The translations under genes were made by a program, and so were the position numbers. Of a stretch of 64,000 bases of DNA, positions 56,101 through 64,000 are shown piece by piece. The notes beneath the pieces were generated by a model. It saw only the letters and a program-made list of their open reading frames with translations. It did no database searches and had not been told where the DNA came from. The DNA comes from Oscheius sp. JU75. Taxonomy: Eukaryota > Nematoda > Chromadorea > Rhabditida > Rhabditidae. The first letter of the stretch is position 1. Every line of letters begins with the position of its first letter. The DNA is taken from NCBI GenBank assembly GCA_037178855.1, contig JASJZC010000003.1, positions 806,001-870,000 of the forward strand, read 5' to 3'.

Positions 56101-57695
56101 CTTTTTCCAGTATTTATACTGTCTAATCTCGAACTCTTTCCCTTATTTTACAGCGAATATTCTAGCTTGAACATCGAACACTCCTACCCATACCCCCTAC
56201 AGAACTCATTGAACTCGGGAACTTCAGGTCCCAGCGATCTCGTGGTGTAGTGGTTATCACATCTGTCTAACACACAGAAGGCCGGCGGTTCGAGCCCGCC
56301 CGAGATCAGATCTTTTTTCCTTTTTAGATTTTTTTTTTACTTTCTCTAGCACGTTTTAAAAACGTAGGGTGTTTTAAAACAGCCACCGCCATCATGTTCG
56401 TCGTCCGCTTCATTATTTTTTCTTTCCAATTGATTACAATCGGACCATACGCGTGTATATGTGTCTCCCCCCTTCTTGGCGTCTTTTCCCGCTCATTTGA
56501 ATCAGACGAACGCTGCTTTTGAATTGAAAACAGTCGGGCTGAAAGACTGTCAAAAGGGAGAGACGACTCAGCGCCCACCGCCTATCATCCTAAATGGCCT
56601 GTCTTTTTGCCCGCTGTTTCGAGGTATAGTTCGAGTATTTGGGCTTGTTGAAGAAGGTAGAAACTAAGAGACAGAGATAAAAGGACAGAGAGTCAGAAAA
56701 GCAGAGTAATATAGAGACAGATTGACAGAGTGACCGAATGACAAAGAGACAGAGATACTGAGAAATAGAGACAGTTAAATGGACACTATTGATTGTTAAG
56801 AAATGATATCATTGAAACACCCCTCCCTCTCTCTTGACCACCTTCTTTGTGTATACAAGGAGCCGCCCAGTCTGTTGCCGCTATTCGATTACTCACACAG
56901 ATTAGAAAGCCTACGCTGTTTCTGTTTCTCTCTCTTATTCGGTGACAAATTACGAGAAAATCCATCTTATTGTGGCACCTTTTGACCCAAAATATCGGGC
57001 AAAAAACTGCAGAGACTGTGACTCTCGATGTTTTTCGTAAAATCGCAGCCCGGTTAGCTCAGTCGGTAGAGCACCAGACTCTTAATCTGGCTGTCGCGGG
57101 TTCGAGCCCCGCATTGGGCTATACTTTTTGTTATTTTTTCGAGCTAGTTCTCTTTTATAATTTTAGCATCTTTGAGAGGAGGAGATGACTCATCTCCTAT
57201 CTTTCCCTCTGTCTCTCGAACGCAGCGGAAAGAAAGTTTTCCAGTTTTGGTAGAGAGACAGAGAGGAAGTCGATCGACCGCCATTACACACTACACACCT
57301 ACTCTAAGAGTCAGAGATCCTTTTCTCAATTTTTTTGACCATTTTGAAATACTTTTGGGGCGGAAAAGCACGTGGGACTGATAAGACACCAGTCATTTAT
57401 CAACATAACGCCAGACTAACTAATCAAACCAAATAATGGTTCTATTAATTAAGAAATGCATGATTTGAAGGGTGACAGACTGTCACCGTCTGACTCACTC
57501 TTTGATTCAGGATAGAGGAGACAGGGGTTTTTGTCTCTCTATCCCTGGGAACTTACCCATCTCTCTATCTCTAAAAACTTAACCATCTACCTCCCTCTTT
57601 CCTCGTTGTGTTCCCTAGACTGTTCTCTATCACTGACAAACTCTGTCACTCTCATTCTCACTCTCTTCTCACAGATATCGGTACCGACTACTAGC

Positions 57696-57728
<33 letters not shown>

Positions 57729-57930
57729 CATTTCTACTTACTAGACCAATTGAACTGTCACTGTCTCTATCCTGTCAGTAGAATTAGACTTACGTGCAGA
57801 CGATGTTTCCATCCGCACAGAGACACTGAGGAGGACATGAACTCATAGAGAGAATACCTCTTAAAGATAGAGTCAAGCAGAGAAGCAACCTCTAAAATTT
57901 CTCATTTTACAATGGCAGAAAACTGACCAT
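51178..57930 (-). CDS. Secreted leucine-rich-repeat-like protein, 16 exons, with tRNA genes in its introns
   Basis: Exons: 57930-57928, 57891-57794, 55573-55419, 55118-55048, 54981-54804, 54631-54454, 54210-54039, 53999-53742, 53348-53178, 52840-52766, 52730-52587, 52512-52347, 52310-52202, 52145-51982, 51916-51752 and 51329-51178. All junctions keep phase, giving about 750 aa. Exon 1 is just the ATG before a 36-nt intron. Next come a signal peptide (RLLLCLTLSLRGILS) and a Cys cap (CPPQCLCADGNIVC) that fits LRRNT. Many repeats follow, such as SFDGLSRLQHIWFKKSSIDA, EEGAFHGVGPVDYLYFRETT and KISPKAFDRSDIRRLELSKV. A Cys-rich block (FDCDTRDCEL...CHRTALVADCVC) separates a second repeat array. No membrane helix is obvious, so it is probably extracellular. 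The 3' end is ambiguous: AAA|gtaagg near 51285 could splice out 43 nt and give a different short tail. Four + strand tRNA genes and a (TC)n tract lie in its introns. Confidence 0.82.
51565..51680 (-). repeat. Dispersed repeat, partner at 35950-36070
   Basis: It lies in the last intron of the LRR-like gene. It shares agtttgcatagtttga, aatcgacagaagttac, aactaattaggctt and agactactagt-type words, in order, with the copy in the receptor gene intron. Confidence 0.65.
53072..53164 (+). repeat. (CT)n microsatellite, about 93 bp
   Basis: An uninterrupted CT/TC dinucleotide run in the LRR-like gene intron 9. On the sense (-) strand it is (AG)n beginning 13 bases past the donor site of exon 9. Its length makes it likely to vary between individuals and to be hard to assemble. 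Confidence 0.95.
54331..54403 (+). tRNA. tRNA-Val (TAC), inside an LRR-gene intron
   Basis: The cloverleaf has acceptor GGTCTCG/CGGGATC (two G-T pairs), D-arm TGGTGTAGTGGTTATCAC, anticodon TAC in TGTCTTACACA, T-arm GGCGGTTCGATCCCGCC, and discriminator A. It differs from the AAC isoacceptor by only a few bases, including the first anticodon base. It lies antisense in intron 6 of the LRR-like gene, between exons 54631-54454 and 54210-54039. Confidence 0.93.
55161..55233 (+). tRNA. tRNA-Lys (CTT), inside an LRR-gene intron
   Basis: Identical to the gene at 26351-26423, including T at position 73 and the upstream gcatca. It lies antisense in intron 3 of the LRR-like gene, only about 40 bp from exon 55118-55048. 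Confidence 0.95.
56236..56308 (+). tRNA. tRNA-Val (AAC), inside an LRR-gene intron
   Basis: Same sequence as the - strand gene at 46640-46712: acceptor GATCTCG/CGAGATC, anticodon AAC, T-arm GGCGGTTCGAGCCCGCC, discriminator A. It is antisense in the 2.2-kb intron 2 of the LRR-like gene. Confidence 0.95.
57048..57120 (+). tRNA. tRNA-Lys (CTT), inside an LRR-gene intron
   Basis: It matches the other two Lys genes except for one acceptor-stem base (CATTGGGCT for CATCGGGCT), which changes a G-C pair to G-T. T73 is retained. It is the second tRNA in intron 2 of the LRR-like gene, also antisense. Confidence 0.95.
57698..57726 (+). repeat. (AG)n microsatellite
   Basis: About 29 bp of AG repeats in intron 2 of the LRR-like gene, following ctagctag. 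Confidence 0.85.
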
Positions 57931-57939
57931 GACTTCACT

Positions 57940-60440
57940 GACAACATCCAGAGACAGAAAGGGGTCAAGACCTGTGTAGCTCGTCTCTCCTCCTTCTGTT
58001 GAGCTCATTCATGCTAAACGGCGTAATTGGATTCACGGCCCATTGTGCATAGTTATGAGGTTTTGACTAGGGAGAAGACGTTCCTGAAGAGGCTGATTCG
58101 GGAGGGCGCAGGGTGATTAGTCGGACAGAGAGCAGGCTGATTATGGGGGAGACAAGCACTTGGGAGGTGGAGGGGTCGGGACTACTGGCAAAGAGTTTAT
58201 CTCTATCTCTCTGTCAAATAAGTAAGAGCGAAACACCTGACGAGACAAGTCGAGACAGTTGAGCTGAACCCAATCTTCCAAATGTGTTTTCGGTTTTTTT
58301 TGTCCCATTACCTATTCAGTAAGTTCAGAGGTGCTCTTTCTCATTGAAGAGAGTATACTATGGTATGTCTGTTACTGTCCTTCTCCCCGCTCCCTGACCC
58401 CGTATAAAGTGCGCCAAGACAAAATGAGGTGTGTGTAAAGGTGAGAGGATGTGGTCATAATGGGAGACAGAGAGAGAGAGAGTGAGCGCCCCACTTCCCT
58501 CCCTACACACAGTCATAGCAACCCTTAAAAATTTATTCATGAGCCATAGCTCAGTTTTTAACATAATTCATAATTCACAAAAATGATGGGCTTGAGCCAA
58601 TTTATGGTGTAAAAACTTTCTGTAAGTGTTTTGAAGTTTTTTTCAGAGGACAAAAAAGAGTAAGCTATGCTAGAATCGAACCCAAGTTCGCTTTGACTCG
58701 AAGTCGGAGCGCTTACAGACTGAGCTATGGTACAAAGCCGCGTGGATTTCCCGCGAGGTACAGCATGTACAGAGATATACAGTAAGCGGTATAGGATCGG
58801 GAATTTTTTCTAAAGACCCTGAAGTTTAAAACCGTATACATTTTCACCACTTTCCGGTCATTTTCTTTATTTTTAGATTAATTTTGGGTTACTGTAGAAC
58901 CTCATCCCCCAGCTGTTACGCAAAATTGCGTACAGGTCATTTGGCGGCAATCTCAAGCCCTCTCGATTTCTTTCAACAAATCCTATCTGTTTCTCTCCGT
59001 CTTTCAATATTTCTCTCCTTTTCGAACTTTTTTGATTTCTCAAGCTCAAAAATGAATGCTTTCACAAGAAATTTCTAAAAAATCTGAACGGTTATCGATT
59101 TTCCTCCTCCCCCGTTCGAACAGGGTGTTAGTTTATGCTGGTCGCGTCATCCCCACCAAATATGGGGTCATTGAGCCCCCTTCTCCTCTCAGAATAATAG
59201 GATTTTTGGTCCCGAGGCGTTCGTTCGGGATAACGGAGCGGAAGAGCTCTGCCATCTGGCCAATCTTACATTAGTCATTGGCTCTGCGGGCTAGGCTTGG
59301 CTTGTCCAAATGAGGCCCGACTCGATGACTAATCCGGCTAGATTTCACAATTTTCGGCCCGTTAGCTATCGATCCATTGGTTAGGTCGTAAACATAGATG
59401 TTTCAGCCAGTTTGGATCAGTTGCTTAGTTTCCAGAACAGTGGGGCACCACCTGCTCCCTCTTAATTCACATTTTTCGGACCCAGGATATGGTTTTTCTA
59501 ACATTCGATATTGTATAAAGTTGTTGGCCTTGATCTGCTCTACAACTTTGTAGAACATTAAAAAATCAGAAAATGCCGTTTTATATCCGAAAATTCAGCA
59601 GAACGGACCTACCGCCTACAGTGTGTTTTCAGCAATAGCGCCCCCTTGCTCTACATTATCCCATTTGTTCTGGCTTACATAATGATTTCCGAGCTTAGCG
59701 ATGTTTTATAAAATTGTAGCCCTTAATCTGCTCTACAAGTCTGTAGACCATCGATAATTAGAAAATGCCTTTTGTACCCGCAAATGATGCGCTAAATGGG
59801 CGCCCTGCATCCACAGTTCAAACAGTAGCGCGCTTTTACAACTTTGCAAAACATGAAAATGTTTGAAAATGTTGTTTTGTACCCCAAAAGTAGGCTGGAA
59901 AGCTTCAAGGTTCATACAAGTAACAATGACAGTGCCTTGATCTCTCTAGTCTGTCAGTCTCTGTCAGAAATGACCAGCCCCGTTCTTTTTTATGCCACAT
60001 GGATTTATCTATGTACTTTTTGGCTATTTTTCCAACCTTTCGAGTCCTTTAAAAGCCTGCCGTTCAAAAAGTTCCTATGCTTGTGTTTCTCTAGGACAAT
60101 TACTGTAAGTCATAAATTTAGAATTTGTCCCAATTACTTCCAAAAAAACTTTGAAAAAAATCGAATCTGCTGCTTTCATCAAGCGTCCCTTCCCAAAAGT
60201 GTCACTGTGCCCCTCTGACTCATCAAGTTTTTCCTCTACCCCACCCCCGTTTGCCCTTATCTGTGTCCATCGATCTGTTTGCTTTCTCCGGGTACATTAC
60301 TTGCTCTGTTTGCGTGGTTGCGGTGTAGCCAAAAACGGTCTGTGTCCGTTATCTTTCCTGACTTTCCTTAGAATTTGCCTAATCTGTGAAAATTTCAGGC
60401 TTTGCGACCGTCTCGAGACCGCGATAGCGAGTCCGAGGGC
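57940..60440. other. Intergenic region between the LRR-like gene and pod-1, with repeats
   Basis: At about 59500-59860 there are two diverged tandem units, about 190 bp each, marked by ctgctctacaactttgtagaaca/ctgctctacaagtctgtagacca, an attagaaaatgcc-type word and tagcgc. The same actttg(t/c)agaaca word recurs at 21905, 41230 and 60705, so it is a dispersed family. At 58670-58745 the - strand carries a tRNA-like segment. No gene is supported; the 59844-60218 frame lacks splice or start context. Confidence 0.5.
58670..58745 (-). other. Degenerate tRNA-like sequence
   Basis: On the - strand: a D-arm-like tagctcagtctgtaagcg, a possible anticodon loop cttcgag, and a T-arm-like cttgggttcgattctag. 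The acceptor arms do not pair well, so it is probably a relic. Confidence 0.3.
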
Positions 60441-60461
60441 CCAGACAGCGACATCAGCACA

Positions 60462-61319
60462 ATGGCTTGGCGCTTCCAGGCTTCAAAATTTAAGAATACC
60501 ACTCCGAAGCCGCCGAAAAAAGAGGTAGGGGTTGTTTCTCCTTACAGTTTTTGTTTTCAAACAGGAAAAAGGGACTGGTCATTAGTTGCGATAAAAAATG
60601 TCGGTCTGGCGCTGAGTCACGGCAAAAAAACCAACTTTTGAACGGTTCAAGAACATTTTCGGACAAACCGATGTTCTGAAAAGCTGTAGTATTTTTCAAG
60701 CTCTTCAAGTTTGTAGAACATTATTTTCTTCGAAAATGGAATCTCGAGACGGAACGTGTGCTTCAAATTTTTGACCACGGCAACAAGGCTGCGGATACCA
60801 AAATTTTTGACAGGTTCACTCCGATTTTGTAAAGAGCGTGTTTAAACGGGTTTTGAAGTTGTGTCGGAATGTGTAAGTTCAAAATTTGGGTGGTCGAAGT
60901 CGAGATGTTACAGCTGCGCCTCGCATTGGGACGAGGCTGAGTGCTAGAGAATACGGGTGCGAACAACGGGCTAACAATATGGAGAGTTAGCCAGCTTAGA
61001 ACGGTTACAGGAGTTCTTAATTACAAGAAATCCAATGGTTGTACTTAGAAAATCGTTAAAAGTTGTGATTTCGAAAGTAGGGTACCGTATAACAGGCATT
61101 CTTTCAGGCCACAATTTTCGATCTGCCCATCGGGAATCTCTCCTGCACAAACAATGGCATACAGACGAGTGACAGTTATCTGGCCTTCCATATTGAGGGA
61201 GAGGGTGGCAAGCTCGGTGTGGTGACGACAAATACCCGTGGACGACGGCTGCGTGACAATATCGGGGTCGTTTGTGCCCATGGAGGTAGGTCTTTAATGA
61301 GTCGGAGACAGTAGTTATG

Positions 61320-61366
<47 letters not shown>

Positions 61367-64000
61367 TCACTGAACTTGGAATGTACAGAACTCAGACTCT
61401 ACGTCAGTGGACTATCTGACTCCAAGACTTCCCTTTCTGGCTCTCTTCCTGACCATAACTTTAGTTGATTCGGTTGCACTCTCTGACTCTTTGACATCTT
61501 CTTGTAGCTGTCTTTCTCTCGTCCCTCCGACTGAGCATACTCACTCTCAGTGACTGTGTCTCTATCAGACTCTCTAGTAGTCTGAAAAGTTTGTCATTCT
61601 CATGGTACATCTTTAAAGATCTCTGTCTCATCTATTCTTATTGCTCTTGTCCAAACTACCATGTACTCTCAGTCAATGACTTTGACTCTTACTCTCTTGA
61701 CTGTCCTCGGTTACAAAAGTCACTGTCATTCAGTTTTTTAAAGGATTTCTTCTCATAGTCCAACTTCAGAACAAGTAGACGACTTCTCCTTCCTCCCCTT
61801 CGCCCAGGACTTGCTCTTGACTTGCAGTCGCGATGAGAAGGTACTTTTTGATTAATTTTCAAACTCAGAATCCCTTTCAGGTCAAACTCTGGCGAATTTC
61901 CGGTGACTCTGCTATCAACAGCAGTCTAGAGACCGAGCTGGACCTCGGCGGAGTTCAGTTGGACTGCCTGAGACCTCACTCGACTGCCAGTGGAATCGTG
62001 GCAGTGGCTGGTCTTCACAGTGGGTTCGTGGTCGATTTGGAGCAGAAGAAGACTATCTACGGTAATGGTTACTGTTGTTTTTTGATGGACTGTCTGTTCA
62101 GAACTGGGAGGAATCACTGACCGAGCCCTGTCAGCCGATTGGAGTCCGGATGGCAAACTATTGGCTATTAGCGGGGATAAGGGAAAGCAGGTAAGGCTAA
62201 CTCTCGTCTCTTGACTCTACACTCATACTCTCTAAGCGACTGACAATGAGTCAACTGAACTTTAAACACATTCAATTTTCAGATTTGCATCTACGACCCT
62301 CGCTCTGGAACCGGTCCCATCTCGGTTGTCGAAGCTCATCAGGGCATGGGACGAGAGGGTCGTGTCCTCTTCTGCGGTGACCGTCTACTGTCTAGTGGTT
62401 TCACCAATGTGAGCCACTGTCTGTTTTTCTTACCGTATCCAATTCAGAAACGCGTCCAAGAGGTCCGTCTCTTTGACACTGGAAAGTGGGGAGCCCCTGT
62501 CCACATCCAGGAGTTCGTCTCGACTACCGGTGTCCTTATTCCTCACTATGACCCGGACACAAAGCTGGTCTTCTTGACCGGCAAGGGCACAAACAAAATG
62601 TTCATGGTGGAGCAGCAGGACCGTCAGCCGCTTCTGTCCAATGTCTACGAGATGACTCTGCCCGAGCAGTCAGTGGGAGCCTGTCTCTCCACGAAGAGAC
62701 ATCTGAACGTCATGGAGGGAGAGGTGGACGTCTTCTACCAACTGACCAAGAACTCTATCGTCCCCATTCCATGCATCGTACCCAGGCGGACCTATAGAGA
62801 CTTCCACACTGATCTCTTCCCAGACACCATTGGAACCGAGGCCGGTCTGACTGGATCTGAATGGCTCTCGGGACAGGACAAGCTTCCGGCTAGGATCTCC
62901 CTAGCTCCCACTGGATCAGGACCAAAGAATCCGTCTCCGCCGCCTCAGGAACCTACTCCTCCTAAAAGTCAAGTCCAAGTTGTGCAGAAGCCAGTCCAGG
63001 CATCGGTTCCTGTGGCTACTGTTAGGAAGTCAAGGACTGAGGTGGGCTATTTTACTTTGGCTATTTGGAAAATGAGAGAGACAGAGACAGTATGAGTCGA
63101 GGGCAAGGAACAGCTCAGAAAGTCTAGGTCAAGCTATGGAGAGAGGAAGTGTATGAGTCACCAATGGTTCTAGACTCTGGTTCTCTGGTATCTGAACCGA
63201 AGTGCTGACAGTAAAAGGAGTCGGATGGGAGACAGTGATAGTGAGAGATAGTGAGAGTCAAGGGTAGAGAACAACTCAGAAGGTATAGGACAAATTGTTA
63301 ACGGACGGAGATTATGAGTCACAGTTTAGGATGAATCAGGTGACTAGAATCCGGTCAAGAGACTAATCAATGTGTGACAGTCACAATAGTAAGAGTCAAG
63401 CTACCAGACAAGACAGTGAGAGACTGTACATGGGAATACTCTCACTGAATCAATCCCTTCTGTTCCAGGTAGAAGAACCCGCCCCGCCGGTCAAAGATGC
63501 ACCCAAAGCTTCTCCCGAGGATGTCAAGGAGATCGACTACGCTCCCTATGAGCCCAAGGTCATAGCCAATCCCGCTCCTCACAGTCCCGAGATCCAGAAG
63601 AAGCTCGACAACGTAAGCTCTCATCCCATTTCTATTTTCCAATTCACCCTTTAGATCGACGCCACCACTGCTCGCTCCAATGCCTCGATCATTTCCCTAT
63701 CCTCCAGGGACGAGAATGGAGAGAATGTTGCTCCAGTGACTCCCCAGATCAAACTGCGTCCCTCAGCCCCGCCCGACTCTTCCAGTCGAGTTTTGTCGGC
63801 CCGGGCCAGACCCAAGTCCTGTGTCGTGGGCATGGTCGCCTCGAAGTTCCGTCACGTGGAGACGATTGTCGGCATCAAGGCCAACAATTCGGTGTTCATG
63901 AACCTCCGGAACGTGAACACTCGTCTTCCGCCAGAGTCCAATGGGGCCTGTGCCAGTGGCCAATTTGTAGCTGTCCCCCTCAGTGGACCTGCTGGCGTGG
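60462..64000 (+). CDS. pod-1: POD-1 / coronin-7 (5' part, continues beyond window)
   Basis: Exons 60462-60524, 61108-61285, 61770-61840, 61881-62061, 62102-62190, 62283-62408, 62448-63041, 63469-63612 and 63655-64000+ are in phase. POD-1/coronin-7 is a tandem-coronin actin regulator; in worms it acts in embryonic polarity and membrane traffic. The start MAWRFQASKFKNTTPKPPKK is the coronin N-terminus. WD-repeat strands follow (EKVKLWRISGD, ALSADWSPDGKLLAISGDKG, VRLFDTGKWGAPVHI, HYDPDTKLVFLTGKGTN). A Pro-rich linker of about 150 residues (PPPQEPTPPK, EEPAPPVKDAPKAS) separates the second coronin unit, which opens SKFRHVETIVGIKANNS and NVNTRLPPESNGACASGQF. An acceptor (aatttcag) about 60 bases upstream of the ATG may be a trans-splice site. 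The 0.5-kb intron 2 and 0.4-kb intron 7 are repeat-rich. Confidence 0.95.
61320..61370 (+). repeat. (AG)n / AGAGACAG low-complexity tract in pod-1 intron 2
   Basis: About 28 bp of AG followed by ACAGAGACAGAGACAG. It is a pure example of the motif seen across introns in this window. Confidence 0.9.
63080..63410 (+). repeat. Diverged tandem repeat in pod-1 intron 7
   Basis: Two units about 155 bp apart share gagtcgagggcaaggaacagc / gagtcaagggtagagaacaac, ctcagaa, a caa(g/a)ctat/ttgtt segment and tatgagtcac. The order is conserved but identity is moderate. It is the same style of decayed duplication as at 38195-38590. Confidence 0.6.

Noticed and set aside
59844-60218. 124-codon + strand frame upstream of pod-1
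   Set aside because: It overlaps the dispersed ACTTTG repeat units and lacks start or splice signals linking it to pod-1.
39000-64000. Possible spliced-leader RNA gene
   Set aside because: I looked for a nematode SL1-like GGTTTAATTACCCAAG sequence by eye and saw none in the window.

Overview
The window is nuclear DNA of a metazoan, most likely a nematode. Genes are split by short GT-AG introns, many only 35-60 nt long. Start codons often sit just behind a lone 3' splice acceptor, as expected for spliced-leader trans-splicing. The DEAD-box helicase closely matches the CGH-1/DDX6 pattern, including its C-terminal block, and the coronin at the right edge is of the POD-1/coronin-7 type. Genus cannot be read from the sequence.

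Layout. 1-9.8 kb is repeat-rich. A block of at least 2.0 kb occurs twice, nearly identical, 7303 bp apart, and carries captured gene fragments: the last exon of EMG1 and the 3' end of an unknown gene. Small non-autonomous Helitrons lie here too, one nested in another. 9.9-11.7 kb holds two related small membrane-protein genes in tandem on the + strand. 11.8-13.4 kb holds repeats and a 424-bp foldback element with TA target sites. 13.7-22.5 kb is a compact - strand cluster of three conserved genes (CGH-1/DDX6, ORC1, EMG1), with a + strand single-exon gene nested in the last ORC1 intron. 24-32 kb holds four or five - strand genes: an LAPTM4-like membrane protein, a basic presumably nuclear protein, a small membrane protein and a DEDDh exonuclease. 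33.8-36.9 kb is a TGF-beta/activin type II receptor kinase. 37-47.9 kb has two tRNA genes, degenerate tandem repeats and no gene I can support. 47.9-50.1 kb holds a secreted coiled-coil protein, tRNA-Cys and a SKP1 homologue. 51.2-57.9 kb is one 16-exon secreted leucine-rich-repeat-like gene on the - strand, with four + strand tRNA genes in its introns. 60.5-64 kb is the 5' part of a pod-1/coronin-7 gene, cut by the window end.

The genes do not form one pathway. The CGH-1, ORC1 and EMG1 genes are housekeeping functions (mRNP control, DNA replication licensing, 18S rRNA methylation). ORC1 and EMG1 lie about 220 bp apart and could share a polycistronic transcript. A low-complexity AGAGACAG/CTGTCTCT motif pervades introns and intergenic DNA in both orientations and is a striking property of this genome. 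Exon coordinates were worked out by hand and may be off by a base or two; most gene models were checked for phase consistency.
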